A stretch of DNA of 17,996 nt, taken from the NCBI GenBank assembly GCA_937925775.1, contig CALAMM010000194.1, positions 1-17,996 of the forward strand. The letters are read 5' to 3'. Position numbers and translations under genes: made by a program. How positions within the stretch are numbered: the first letter of the stretch is position 1; the number at the start of each line of letters is the position of its first letter. Under the pieces are notes generated by a model. The model ran no database searches. It was given only the letters and a program-made list of their open reading frames with translations, and was not told the DNA's origin. This document shows, piece by piece, positions 1-7,228 of the stretch. This stretch comes from an uncultured Fimbriimonadales bacterium. Its GTDB lineage: Bacteria > Armatimonadota > Fimbriimonadia > Fimbriimonadales > GBS-DC.

Positions 1-180
1 GCGAACATCGGCGACGCGAAGTCGCTGATTATCCACCCCGCCAGCACCACTCACCGCCAACTCACCCCCGAACAGCAACAATCTACAGGCGTCACGCCCG
101 ACTTCATCCGCCTCTCGGTCGGCATCGAGGATGTGGAAGACATTATCGCCGACCTAGAGCAGGCGTTGGCGCACGCCTAA
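1..180 (+). CDS. metY: O-acetylhomoserine sulfhydrylase-type PLP enzyme (C-terminal fragment)
   Basis: Only the last 59 codons are present; the gene begins left of the window. The translation contains GDAKSLIIHPASTTHRQL, then a TPDFIRLSVGIED stretch and a final helix ending in LEQALAHA. This is the C-terminal signature of the Cys/Met-metabolism PLP-dependent enzymes: the HPASTTH segment lines the active site, and RLSVGIED is a hallmark of the family. The glycine-aspartate before SL and the spacing fit O-acetylhomoserine aminocarboxypropyltransferase (MetY), which makes homocysteine from O-acetylhomoserine and sulfide. Cystathionine gamma-synthase or gamma-lyase would look similar over so short a stretch, so the family is firm and the exact enzyme is inferred. 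The TAA stop is followed by a hairpin shared with the convergent gene. Confidence 0.8.
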   Translation, partial: ANIGDAKSLIIHPASTTHRQLTPEQQQSTGVTPDFIRLSVGIEDVEDIIADLEQALAHA

Positions 181-197
181 TAAACTGCAACGCGTCG

Positions 198-227
198 CGT
201 AGCACGGACAGAGCCGTCCGTGCTACG
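198..227. terminator. Perfect 12-bp-stem hairpin between convergent genes
   Basis: CGTAGCACGGAC (198-209) and GTCCGTGCTACG (216-227) are exact reverse complements around the 6-nt loop AGAGCC. The hairpin sits 18 nt after the metY stop and overlaps the last codons of the convergent minus-strand isomerase gene, so it could end transcription from both sides. There is no U-tract on the plus side. On the minus side the following sequence is only mildly T-rich (TTGCAGTTTATTA). Either a bidirectional terminator or a dispersed hairpin repeat. Confidence 0.6.
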
Positions 228-1044
228 ACTGAAACACTGCCCGTAGCGCGTCGGCAATATGGCGCAAGCCGAGTTCGGGGAACACGCGGTAGCCACTGAC
301 TTCTGCCGTGATGTAGCCGCTGTAGCCTATCGCCTCCAGCGCGGCACGCACAGCCATCCACGGCACATCGCCTTGAAGCGGGTTCGTGAACCCCTGAATG
401 TTGCCGATGTCGCCCCGAAAGTCTTTCACATGCACGCGCTTAATCCGCTCGCCCAGAATGCTAATCCAGTGCTGGGGATAGCCGTAGGCGAGGATATTGC
501 CCGCGTCGAAGTAGACGCCGATATACGCGCTGCCGAGAGAGTCGACCAGGTCGCGCATCTCCAGCGGGCTGAGCAGGAAGCGGTTCCACACATTTTCGAT
601 GGCGATAGTGACTTTGCGCCGTTCCGCTTCAGGGGCAAGCTGCTGCAAGGCGGCTTTCGCGCGCTCGTAAGCGACATCGTAGGGCGTGTCGGCAGTCACG
701 ACCCCTGGCACCACCAGAATCGCGTCCACACCTAACGCCTGGGCGAGGCGCAACTGGTGACGACAGAGCTCGAGGGATTCTTCGCGCACTTTCGGGTCGG
801 GATGGGTGAAGGGTTTCTGCCAGTAAACCCCTGTGGAGAGCGAGCTCAGCGCCACACCCGTCGCGTCGGCTTCGCGACGAAGCGCTTGCGCCTCCGCATC
901 GCTGGTCGCAGGACTAAGCACGCCCTCAAACTCCATGTTGAACTCAATCGAGTCGAAGCCCGACTCTTTGGCGACGCGCAGACATGTTCTCACATCCCAG
1001 TTGCTGGGCATCGTCCAGCGGTTAATGCCGATTTTGAACGCCAT
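223..1044 (-). CDS. Sugar phosphate isomerase/epimerase-like TIM-barrel protein
   Basis: The 273-residue protein begins MAFKIGINRW and has the xylose isomerase-like/AP endonuclease 2 TIM-barrel pattern. Likely metal ligands are E150 (IAIENVWN), D180 (VYFDAGN), H205 (RVHVKD) and E248 (TAEVSG), the Glu-Asp-His-Glu set of D-tagatose 3-epimerase, L-ribulose-5-phosphate 3-epimerase and hydroxypyruvate isomerase relatives. The substrate cannot be told from sequence. The ATG at 1044 is chosen because GGGGAGG lies 9 nt upstream and the protein motif starts there, although the frame stays open to 1107. The start overlaps the end of deoB by 23 nt, so the two are probably translated from one mRNA. A role in pentose metabolism beside phosphopentomutase is plausible but inferred. 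Confidence 0.85.
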   Translation of the reverse strand: MAFKIGINRWTMPSNWDVRTCLRVAKESGFDSIEFNMEFEGVLSPATSDAEAQALRREADATGVALSSLSTGVYWQKPFTHPDPKVREESLELCRHQLRLAQALGVDAILVVPGVVTADTPYDVAYERAKAALQQLAPEAERRKVTIAIENVWNRFLLSPLEMRDLVDSLGSAYIGVYFDAGNILAYGYPQHWISILGERIKRVHVKDFRGDIGNIQGFTNPLQGDVPWMAVRAALEAIGYSGYITAEVSGYRVFPELGLRHIADALRAVFQS

Positions 1045-2206
1045 AGTCGATAACCTCCCCGTGTGAGATGGTGACGCCCCAGATTGCCCCGATGGTTGCG
1101 CCGACATCGGCGAGCGTTTGGCGTACCCCCACCGACCTGCCCTGCGCGAACGCAGGGCTGTAGAGCAGCAAGGGCAGGTACTCGCGCGAGTGGTCGGTGC
1201 TGGGGGTGGTGGGGTCGTTGCCGTGGTCGGCAGTGAGGATCAGCAAATCGGTTGGGCGCAGGTGCGTAAGCAAATCCTCCAGCATCCCGTCGAACTCATT
1301 CAGCGCGCGGGCGAAGCCGAGCGGGTCGTTTCGATGCCCGTAGAGCATATCGAAGTCCTCAAAGTTGGCGAAAAGGAAGGCGCAGTCGCTCGCCAGCGCA
1401 CGCTGCAGCGCCTGATAATGTTCTGGGTTGCTTTGTGTGCGTTCAGCGTGCCGAAAACCGCGATATCCGAAGAGTTCGGGCACGACGCCGATTCCATAAA
1501 CGCCGATTCCGCGCGCCGCCAGCGCGTCGAGCAGGTTGGGCGGGGGTGGGAGGGGGAAGTCGCGGCGGTTCTCGGTGCGCCTGAAGGTTTCGGGACTGTC
1601 GCCCGTGAACGGGCGAGCAATCACGCGCTGCACATGGTGCGGCGGCTGCAGAATCGCCCGCGCGATTTCGCACATCCGATAGAGTTCCTCCAGCGGGATT
1701 ACCGCCTCGTGCGCGGCGATTTGGAACACGCTGTCCGCGCTGGTGTACACAATCGGCTTGCCCGTGCGCAGGTGCTCCATGCCGAGCTGCTTGATAATCT
1801 CCGTGCCCGACGCGGGGCGGTTGCCCAGCGTGCCCCTACCGATTTGCGCTTCGAACGCCTGGATCACTTCGGGCGGGAAACCGTTCGGGTAGGTGGGGAA
1901 CGGCGTCTCGGTGTGGATGCCCATCATTTCCCAGTGTCCCGTCACGGAGTCTTTGCCCTTGGAGTGGGGTCGCACCTTGCCAAAGTGGGCGCGCGGGCAC
2001 TCGGCAGGGGGCACGCCGCGCAGCGGAAGGAGGTTGCCCAACCCCAGCGATTGGAGCGTCGGCAGGTTCAAACCACCTACCGCCTCAGCTAAATGTCCCA
2101 GCGTGTTGGGGGTGTTCTCGCCTGTGTCGCCGTACTCGGCGGCATCAGGCGCCGCGCCCACGCCGCACCCGTCCAACACAACCAGAATCGCCCGCTCAAA
2201 TACCAT
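1022..2206 (-). CDS. deoB: Phosphopentomutase
   Basis: At 394 residues this is the normal length for DeoB, which interconverts ribose/deoxyribose 1-phosphate and 5-phosphate in cytosolic nucleoside salvage. It belongs to the alkaline-phosphatase-like metalloenzymes. Visible motifs are the N-terminal metal site VVLDGCGVG (D12), the catalytic-threonine loop KDSVTGHWEMMG (T89 becomes phosphorylated in the family), NFEDFDMLYGHRND (D286, H291) and the C-terminal TADHGNDPTTPSTDH (D327, H328, H339). All expected metal ligands are present. The ATG shares one base with the TAA of the upstream uvrA fragment (TAATG), and a GGGAG lies inside that fragment's last codons, so deoB is probably translationally coupled to it. 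No nucleoside phosphorylase is nearby. Confidence 0.97.
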   Translation of the reverse strand: MVFERAILVVLDGCGVGAAPDAAEYGDTGENTPNTLGHLAEAVGGLNLPTLQSLGLGNLLPLRGVPPAECPRAHFGKVRPHSKGKDSVTGHWEMMGIHTETPFPTYPNGFPPEVIQAFEAQIGRGTLGNRPASGTEIIKQLGMEHLRTGKPIVYTSADSVFQIAAHEAVIPLEELYRMCEIARAILQPPHHVQRVIARPFTGDSPETFRRTENRRDFPLPPPPNLLDALAARGIGVYGIGVVPELFGYRGFRHAERTQSNPEHYQALQRALASDCAFLFANFEDFDMLYGHRNDPLGFARALNEFDGMLEDLLTHLRPTDLLILTADHGNDPTTPSTDHSREYLPLLLYSPAFAQGRSVGVRQTLADVGATIGAIWGVTISHGEVIDYGVQNRH

Positions 2207-2961
2207 TACTCGCTCCCGTGAACCACCGCTTGCTCTGGCACGCTCACAATGTGGATGGTCACCAATCCCTTCGCCAGCTTGAGGCTGGTCTCCACCGCCT
2301 CTGCAAGGCGCGACTGCACGCCCTCGCGCACCACAATACGGTCGACAACAATCTCTATGGTGTGCTGTTTGTAGCGGTCGAGGGGAGGGACTTCCGTGAC
2401 CTCGTACACCTGTCCGTCGACTCGCACGCGCACGAAACCGAGTTTCTGCGCTTCGCTGAACACATGGCGGTATTCGCCCTTGCGTCCGCGCACCACAGGG
2501 GCAAGCACCTGAATGCGTGTCCCCTCAGGTAAGCGCATGACGGTATCCACGATGCCGTCGACGGTCTGTCGGGTGATGGGCTTGCCGCACTGAGGGCAGT
2601 GGGGGCGTCCCACCCGCGCAAACAGCAGGCGCAGATAGTCGTAAATCTCGGTCACGGTGCCAACCGTGCTACGCGGATTGTGGCTGGTGGACTTCTGGTC
2701 GATGGAGATGGCAGGCGAAAGCCCCTCGATGTAGTCGACATCGGGCTTGTCCATCACGCCCAGAAACTGCCGAGCGTAGGCAGAGAGGCTCTCCACATAA
2801 CGGCGCTGCCCCTCCGCGTAGAGCGTGTCGAACGCCAGCGTCGACTTGCCCGACCCCGACACGCCCGTAATCACCACCAGCTTGTCGCGCGGGATTTCGA
2901 CATGCAGGTTCTTCAGGTTATGCTCGCGCGCTCCTGAGATGACGATCTTATCCTGCGCCAT
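2206..2961 (-). pseudogene. uvrA: Truncated excinuclease UvrA (N-terminal 251 residues only)
   Basis: The protein aligns from its first residues with UvrA, the DNA-damage sensor of nucleotide excision repair, but is about a quarter of the usual ~940 residues. It has Walker A GVSGSGKST (33-41), the Q-loop region SIDQKSTSHNPRSTVGT (86-102), one CPQC pair (C122, C125) and the whole UvrB-binding region (about 130-240). It then stops at VPEQAVVHGSE, just before the next zinc-binding segment. Signature and Walker B sequences of NBD1 and all of NBD2 are missing, so it cannot be a working ATPase alone. The frame is clean, with no internal stop. A GGGGTACAAT box ends 9 nt before the ATG, and the stop overlaps deoB by one base. 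It may be a decayed remnant, an expressed UvrB-binding mini-protein, one part of a split gene, or an assembly junction. Confidence 0.85.
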
Positions 2962-2970
2962 GCGTCTCTG

Positions 2971-2976
2971 ATTGTA
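2971..2976 (-). promoter_or_regulatory. -10 box 9 nt upstream of the uvrA fragment
   Basis: On the minus strand GGGGTACAAT ends 9 nt before the ATG at 2961, inside the 22-nt gap after the permease stop. No good Shine-Dalgarno lies between (only AGAGA). The same GG-TACAAT arrangement recurs before eight other genes here, so this is probably an internal promoter giving an almost leaderless mRNA for uvrA fragment-deoB-isomerase. Confidence 0.6.
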
Positions 2977-2983
2977 CCCCAGC

Positions 2984-3787
2984 TCACATTCCGACCCCTG
3001 TATACTGCTTCAGCCCTTTGCGCCACAGCACCTGCGCCACAGCGATGCCCATCAGCACCCACAGCGCTTGGAGTCCCACCTCCATCCAGAGCGCCTCGCC
3101 CTGCAGCTTGCCGATTGCAATCTCCACGGGCACTGCGGTCGTGTAGCGGAACGGAAAGAGCATCGCAAGCGTTTGGAGCCAGCTCGGCATCAGCGCGATA
3201 GGGGCGACCCAACCGCTCAGCAGGAGCATCGGCGCGTAGTAGAGCGAGAAGACGCTTTGCGTCTCCTGAAGCCAGAACGCCAGCGCAGCCAGCGCATACG
3301 CTGTGAAAAACGACACCAGATGCCCCAGCAACACGCTCAGCCAGAACGCCCAGCCCAAATAGAGCGGGCTAAGCGCGGTGAAGTGGCTGTAGTACCACAA
3401 CGCCAGCCCCGCCACAGGCACAAACAGCACCATCCGCAACGCCCGCCACGAGAGATTCTGCGCGACCAACCGCCATACAATCGGTACAGGACGCAACAAC
3501 CACTGCGACAGGACACCCTCCTTAATCTCCCACGATAAGTCCCACATAATGTGGCTCACGATGAAGTTCGTGGTGAAGGCAATCATCACATAGTAGGTGA
3601 CCATTTCGCCGGGGTTGTACCCTGCGATTGCATCGCGCCCGTTATAGGCAGAGAGCCACACCAGCGGCATCACCAAGCAATGCACGATATCGGTCAACAT
3701 CCAGATGAACGCGCTGGCGCGGTAGGCGAGGCTATCCGCGATGTAGATTTTCAGCAGGGCAAGCACCTTGTGAGCAAGGGAGCGCAT
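2984..3787 (-). CDS. ABC-2 type transporter permease subunit
   Basis: This 267-residue membrane protein starts MRSLAHKVLALLKIYIADSL and has about six hydrophobic segments. It carries the pattern RASAFIWMLTD ... GYNPGEMVTYYV ... EIKEGVLSQWLLRPVP, typical of the ABC2_membrane_6-like permeases (COG4587/COG3694 type) that work as pairs with a separate ATPase. The short loop with EIKEGVLSQWLLRP after TM2-3 is the expected coupling region. Neither the cognate ATPase nor the second permease is adjacent, so a partner elsewhere in the genome is likely and the substrate is unknown. The ATG at 3787 is chosen over the open frame reaching 3994 because a TACAAT box lies 8 nt before it and the upstream frame is low-complexity intergenic sequence. 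It leads the operon continuing with the uvrA fragment. Confidence 0.85.
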   Translation of the reverse strand: MRSLAHKVLALLKIYIADSLAYRASAFIWMLTDIVHCLVMPLVWLSAYNGRDAIAGYNPGEMVTYYVMIAFTTNFIVSHIMWDLSWEIKEGVLSQWLLRPVPIVWRLVAQNLSWRALRMVLFVPVAGLALWYYSHFTALSPLYLGWAFWLSVLLGHLVSFFTAYALAALAFWLQETQSVFSLYYAPMLLLSGWVAPIALMPSWLQTLAMLFPFRYTTAVPVEIAIGKLQGEALWMEVGLQALWVLMGIAVAQVLWRKGLKQYTGVGM

Positions 3788-3795
3788 CGTGTGGA

Positions 3796-3801
3796 ATTGT
3801 A
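3796..3801 (-). promoter_or_regulatory. -10 box 8 nt upstream of the ABC permease
   Basis: Minus strand reads CGGGTACAATTCCACACG directly before the ATG at 3787. TACAAT ends 8 nt from the start codon and no Shine-Dalgarno is present, which fits leaderless transcription. No clear TTGACA-like -35 is visible. Confidence 0.65.
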
Positions 3802-3826
3802 CCCGCAGGGGCTGACAGTGTAAGGG

Positions 3827-3840
3827 GCACCCGTAGGTGC
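3827..3840. repeat. Small palindrome in the permease/xerC divergent region
   Basis: GCACC-CGTA-GGTGC is a perfect 5-bp inverted repeat with a 4-nt loop, in the 215-bp divergent intergenic region (3788-4002). The rest of this region holds a T7 run near 3855, the CCCC-rich repeat described separately, and the two divergent -10 boxes. No protein-coding gene is supported here. Confidence 0.4.
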
Positions 3841-3894
3841 GCTCCTGCCACGCCTTTTTTTCCGAACGCCTTGGTGGGCAGTTGAGTGCCTTTA

Positions 3895-3930
3895 CCCCCA
3901 ACCCCTCTCCCGCGATGTGGGGAGGGGAGT
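3895..3930. repeat. C-rich/G-rich imperfect hairpin repeat, copy 1
   Basis: The segment starts CCCCCAACCCCTCTCCCG and continues across a short loop into GGGGAGGGGAGT, forming an imperfect stem. The left half matches the reverse complement of 17621-17638 (CTCCCAGCCCCTCTCCCG) almost base for base. This type of CCCCTCTCCC repeat is dispersed between genes in many genomes. Here it lies upstream of xerC; its function is unknown. Confidence 0.55.
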
Positions 3931-3989
3931 GAACGCCGATATGTAGAGGAAGCCCCTCGCTCACTTTCCCAAATAGCCTCTGAACCAGG

Positions 3990-3995
3990 TACAAT
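3990..3995 (+). promoter_or_regulatory. -10 box 7 nt upstream of xerC
   Basis: GGTACAATTTCAGCGATG: TACAAT ends 7 nt before the xerC ATG at 4003, with no Shine-Dalgarno sequence. Predicted transcription start is at or next to the A of ATG. A consensus -35 is not visible. Confidence 0.65.
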
Positions 3996-4002
3996 TTCAG
4001 CG

Positions 4003-4902
4003 ATGCACTTGGACGAGGCTGTGGAGCGGTTCCTGACGCATCTGGGCGCGACGCGCTCGCCTCACACGCTCAAGGCGTATGGCACCGACCTTGCGCAGTT
4101 TGTGGAATATGCGCTCGGCGCGGGCATCGAGCAGGTGGAGCATTTGAACGAACGGCTCGTGCGCAGCTGGATCGATTCGCATCGCGCGGCGAGCCGACGC
4201 ACGCGCGAGCGGAAGCTCTACTGTTTGCGAGCATTTTTCAAGTTTTGTCGTGCGATGGGCTGGCTGGAGCGCGACCCCAGCGCGGAGATTGCCCTCCCCA
4301 TTCAGAAACGCCCACTGCCGAAGTTTCTCACTGCGGCGCAGGCGGAACAGCTTGTTCAGCAGCCTGACCTCGAAGATGACCCCCTGCGCGTGCGCGATCG
4401 GGCGATTCTGGAACTGCTGTACGCGACAGGCTTGCGTGTGAGCGAGTTGGCAAGTCTGGATGTGAACGCGCTGGATTTGTCGCAGTCGGCGGCGCGGGTG
4501 CGCGGCAAGGGCGGGCGGATGCGCGTCGTCCTGTTCGGACAAGCGGCGCACGAGGCGTTGATAGAATACCTCCAGCATGCTCGCCCGAAACTGCTGAATC
4601 CCAACCATCCCACGCGCGCGCTGTTTCTGAACGCGCGAGGCGACCGCCTAACGGTGCGCAGTCTGCACCGCCTTGTGAAGCGCTACGGCAAGCAAATCGG
4701 CGTGGACATCAGCCCCCACACGCTGCGCCACTCGTTCGCCACGCACATGCTGGACGGCGGCGCCGACCTGCGCACGGTGCAGGAGCTGCTCGGACATCGC
4801 CGCCTGACCACGACGCAGATTTACACCCACCTAACGCTGGACAGGCTACGCCAAGCCGTGAATCGCGCCCTGCCCAGCCTAAGCTTGGAGGATGAGGAAT
4901 GA
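4003..4902 (+). CDS. xerC: XerC-type tyrosine recombinase
   Basis: At 299 residues this is the standard length for XerC/XerD, which resolve chromosome dimers at dif. It has an N-terminal SAM-like core-binding domain (about 5-90) and a C-terminal catalytic domain (about 108-285). All six active-site residues are visible: R145 (ATGLRVSEL), K169 (RGKGGRMR), H239 and R242 (HTLRHSFATHML), H265 (LLGHRRLTTTQIYTH) and nucleophile Y274. The ATG at 4003 is chosen over upstream in-frame codons to 3886 because TACAAT precedes it by 7 nt and the protein homology begins there. Its stop overlaps the hslV start (ATGA). The xerC-hslV pairing resembles codV-clpQ in Firmicutes, which supports a housekeeping rather than a phage integrase role. 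Confidence 0.95.
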   Translation: MHLDEAVERFLTHLGATRSPHTLKAYGTDLAQFVEYALGAGIEQVEHLNERLVRSWIDSHRAASRRTRERKLYCLRAFFKFCRAMGWLERDPSAEIALPIQKRPLPKFLTAAQAEQLVQQPDLEDDPLRVRDRAILELLYATGLRVSELASLDVNALDLSQSAARVRGKGGRMRVVLFGQAAHEALIEYLQHARPKLLNPNHPTRALFLNARGDRLTVRSLHRLVKRYGKQIGVDISPHTLRHSFATHMLDGGADLRTVQELLGHRRLTTTQIYTHLTLDRLRQAVNRALPSLSLEDEE

Positions 4903-5444
4903 ACGGAAAAATCCACGCCACTACCGTGTTAGCCGTGCGGCGGGATGGGCAGACCGCCTTCGCCGCAGACGGGCAGGTGACCTTCGGCGAGGTCGTAATG
5001 AAGCACACCGCCCGCAAGGTGCGCTGGCTTTATCAGAACCGCGTGCTGGCGGGCATCGCTGGCTCCGCTGCCGATGCGCAGGCACTGATGGATCGCTTCG
5101 AATCGAAGCTGGAGTCGGTGGGTGGCAACCTGCGTCGCGCGGCGGTGGAGTTCGCTAAAGATTGGCGCACCGATCGCGTATTGCGCCACTTGGACGCGCT
5201 GATGGTGGTCGCCGATGCCGATACGATGCTGGTCGTCGCAGGCGATGGGAATGTGCTGGAGCCAGACGAGGGGGTCGTGGGCATCGGGTCAGGCGGGGCG
5301 TATGCGCAGGCAGCGGCGCAGGCACTTCTCAAACATACCAACCTCTCCGCCCGTGAAATCGCGGAAGAGGCGTTGCGCATCGCGGCGCGCTTGTGCATCT
5401 ACACCAACGACCAGATCACGGTTGAGGTGATGGACGGCTCATGA
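4899..5444 (+). CDS. hslV: HslV/ClpQ ATP-dependent protease peptidase subunit
   Basis: HslV is the bacterial proteasome-like threonine peptidase, a double hexameric ring that works with the AAA+ unfoldase HslU. The 181-residue protein starts MNGKIHATTVLAVRRDG. The catalytic N-terminal threonine would be T8, exposed after removal of a 7-residue leader, as in the longer HslV forms. Conserved segments are FAADGQVTFGEVVMKHTARKV, VLAGIAGSAADA, the WRTDRVLRHLDALMVVAD region, IGSGGAYAQAAAQAL and YTNDQITVE. A GGAGG lies 7 nt before the ATG, which overlaps the xerC stop as ATGA. The gene normally beside it, hslU, is absent: the next gene is an ABC exporter, again with an ATGA overlap. HslU must be elsewhere, or another unfoldase serves. 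Confidence 0.95.
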   Translation: MNGKIHATTVLAVRRDGQTAFAADGQVTFGEVVMKHTARKVRWLYQNRVLAGIAGSAADAQALMDRFESKLESVGGNLRRAAVEFAKDWRTDRVLRHLDALMVVADADTMLVVAGDGNVLEPDEGVVGIGSGGAYAQAAAQALLKHTNLSAREIAEEALRIAARLCIYTNDQITVEVMDGS

Positions 5445-7174
5445 CGCGCCTTGTGGTGCGCGTGCTGCTGTTCCAGACCGTGCGCATGGTCGTCAACGGG
5501 TTGCGCCGCGCGTTTGACCATCCCGTGCGCGCGGCTCTGACCCTGCTGGTGGTCGGCTTCTTTCTGTGTGGCTGGGGCGCAGCGCTTCTCGGCTCAATAT
5601 ATGGCGCGCCACCGCCCCGCACGCCACAGGGCGGGCTCCAGCCCGAACAGATCTTCGCACGCTCTGTCGGCGTCATCGTGTTGATACACTGGCTCTATGT
5701 GGTGTTCACAGTGGTCCCGTCGGTCTTTCGCCCTGCGCAGATTTTGGTTCTGGAAAGCGATGTGCATTATCTGTTCACGACGCCGCTCAAGCCGCTCACG
5801 CTGTTTCGGGGGCTAATCCTGCTCCGCGGGATGCTGGGTGCGCTCTTCTTTCTGGCGATGTTAGCGTTTTATCTGGTTATGTTCGGTGGGGCGAACCTGC
5901 GGATGATGGCGCTGGCGCAGCCGCCTGCGGTGGGCGGGTGGGCCGTGTTGATTTACCCCGTACTCTACATGCTGGTCTTCTTATCGGCGTTGTTGGGGAG
6001 CGTGGCGTTGGAAGCGGCGGAGATTGCGGGGCGCAACTACCGAAAGCGTTGGGCGTGGGGGCTAATCGGTTGGGCGGTGTTGTGTGTGCTGGTGGTTGGC
6101 GGTAGGCTGTGGCAACGGCGCTTCGCTGAGCCAGGGCACGGGTTCCTGACAGCGCTTGGGCAGGCAGTGGATTGGACACCTGCCTATGTCCTGCTCCTGC
6201 CTGTGCGTGCGCTGGCGGACGCAGCCTTAATCCTCTACACTGGTTTCACGCCTGCGCTCTGGTTCGGGCTGGTGTTCTGGCTGGTGGGAGCTTTGCTGGG
6301 CAACGCGGCGCTTGTGCGCTATCAGGATCGGCTCTATGAGGTGGGCGCGTCGCTGGCTCGTAAAGGGGCTCAGGCGCGCGCTGCGCAACGCGACCCGTTC
6401 CGCGCCTACATCGAGCGCAAAGCGGAGAGCGCGGCGAAGAAACCGCTGCGCACCCTGCGCTGGCTGGAACGCTGGACGCCACGAGGCGTGTGGGCGCTCC
6501 TCTGGCGCGACCTGTTGATTACTTGGCGTGCCAGCGGCTGGGGCAACCTCGTGATGATCGTCCTCATGGCGGTGCTGCCCGTCGGCATCATGCTGTTAGT
6601 CCACCTCAACGCCAATCCCGAACGCAACCTCACTGTCGCGCTGCGCATGGTTTATGTTTTGGTGCAGTCGCTGATTGTATTTTTTGTTGCCTTCGGCGCG
6701 TACTACAGCATGACCGACCTGCTGCGACGGGTGGAGTGGCAAAAGCCGTTGCCGTTTTCGCCGCGCGCGGTGGTGGTCATAGAGGCGTTGCCCACGGTAG
6801 TGCTGTTTACGCTCTCACAACTGTGTACCGTGATTCTGGCCAGTCTGCTGTTCCCGTCGGATTGGCTGTTCTGGTTGGGCGCGAGTTTGGTGGCGATTTC
6901 GTGGTGTGCCGTGTTGCAGATGGCGATGATGTGGATTGCGCTGGTGAACCCCGACCCGTCGGATTACACGCAGCGCCTGCTCACGGGGGTGCTGATGGTG
7001 CCTGCGCTGCTGTTGAGTGGTGCGCCGGGACTGGGGCTTTGGGTTCTGGGAGTGGGGCTGCAGTGGAATCTGCTTCTGACGGCGGGGCTGGCGTTCGCGG
7101 CGAATATGTGTGTGGGCATGGCGCTCACGGCGGTCAACAGCGTGCTGTACGAGCGGTTCAGCCCGATTGAATAA
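5441..7174 (+). CDS. Putative ABC exporter membrane protein
   Basis: This 577-residue protein has about ten to twelve hydrophobic segments in two halves, separated by a basic soluble stretch (about 305-350, rich in R/K/A). The segment VVPSVFRPAQILVLESDVHYLFTTPLKPLTLFRG and the later AYYSMTDLLRRVEWQKPLPFSPR resemble the 'putative ABC exporter' family (PF16962), whose members lack an ATPase domain. Each half repeats a theme in which a membrane segment is followed by a D-x-x-x-L-x-x-x-P-L-P/K-P type loop, suggesting internal duplication. No ATPase gene adjoins it, so partner and substrate are unknown. The start overlaps the hslV stop as ATGA, with GAGGTGA 10 nt upstream, so it is cotranslated with xerC-hslV. 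Family assignment is from memory of the motif. Confidence 0.75.
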   Translation: MTRLVVRVLLFQTVRMVVNGLRRAFDHPVRAALTLLVVGFFLCGWGAALLGSIYGAPPPRTPQGGLQPEQIFARSVGVIVLIHWLYVVFTVVPSVFRPAQILVLESDVHYLFTTPLKPLTLFRGLILLRGMLGALFFLAMLAFYLVMFGGANLRMMALAQPPAVGGWAVLIYPVLYMLVFLSALLGSVALEAAEIAGRNYRKRWAWGLIGWAVLCVLVVGGRLWQRRFAEPGHGFLTALGQAVDWTPAYVLLLPVRALADAALILYTGFTPALWFGLVFWLVGALLGNAALVRYQDRLYEVGASLARKGAQARAAQRDPFRAYIERKAESAAKKPLRTLRWLERWTPRGVWALLWRDLLITWRASGWGNLVMIVLMAVLPVGIMLLVHLNANPERNLTVALRMVYVLVQSLIVFFVAFGAYYSMTDLLRRVEWQKPLPFSPRAVVVIEALPTVVLFTLSQLCTVILASLLFPSDWLFWLGASLVAISWCAVLQMAMMWIALVNPDPSDYTQRLLTGVLMVPALLLSGAPGLGLWVLGVGLQWNLLLTAGLAFAANMCVGMALTAVNSVLYERFSPIE

Positions 7175-7176
7175 AT

Positions 7177-7202
7177 GGGGCAGGGATGTCCACCCCTGCC
7201 CC
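7177..7202. terminator. Hairpin between the convergent exporter and LuxR-type HTH genes
   Basis: GGGGCAGGG (7177-7185) pairs exactly with CCCTGCCCC (7194-7202) around an 8-nt loop. It starts 2 nt after the exporter stop. Read on the minus strand it is followed by ATTTATT, so it looks better as the terminator for the minus-strand HTH gene, but it can serve both directions. Confidence 0.65.
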
Positions 7203-7228
7203 GCGCGCGATGTTGGGTTTCCCCCTCC

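Noticed and set aside
1118..2092. 324-codon plus-strand frame opposite deoB
   Set aside because: Arg/Ala-rich shadow translation of a strongly supported deoB; no start signal and no recognisable domain.
3000..3012. TATACT on the plus strand near the permease 3' end as a possible promoter
   Set aside because: No ATG follows at the right distance and it encodes the Tyr of the permease C-terminus; chance GTATAC.
3788..3994. N-terminal extension of the ABC permease
   Set aside because: The extension is translated from repeat-rich divergent intergenic DNA, and the internal ATG at 3787 has a promoter box and starts the membrane protein pattern.
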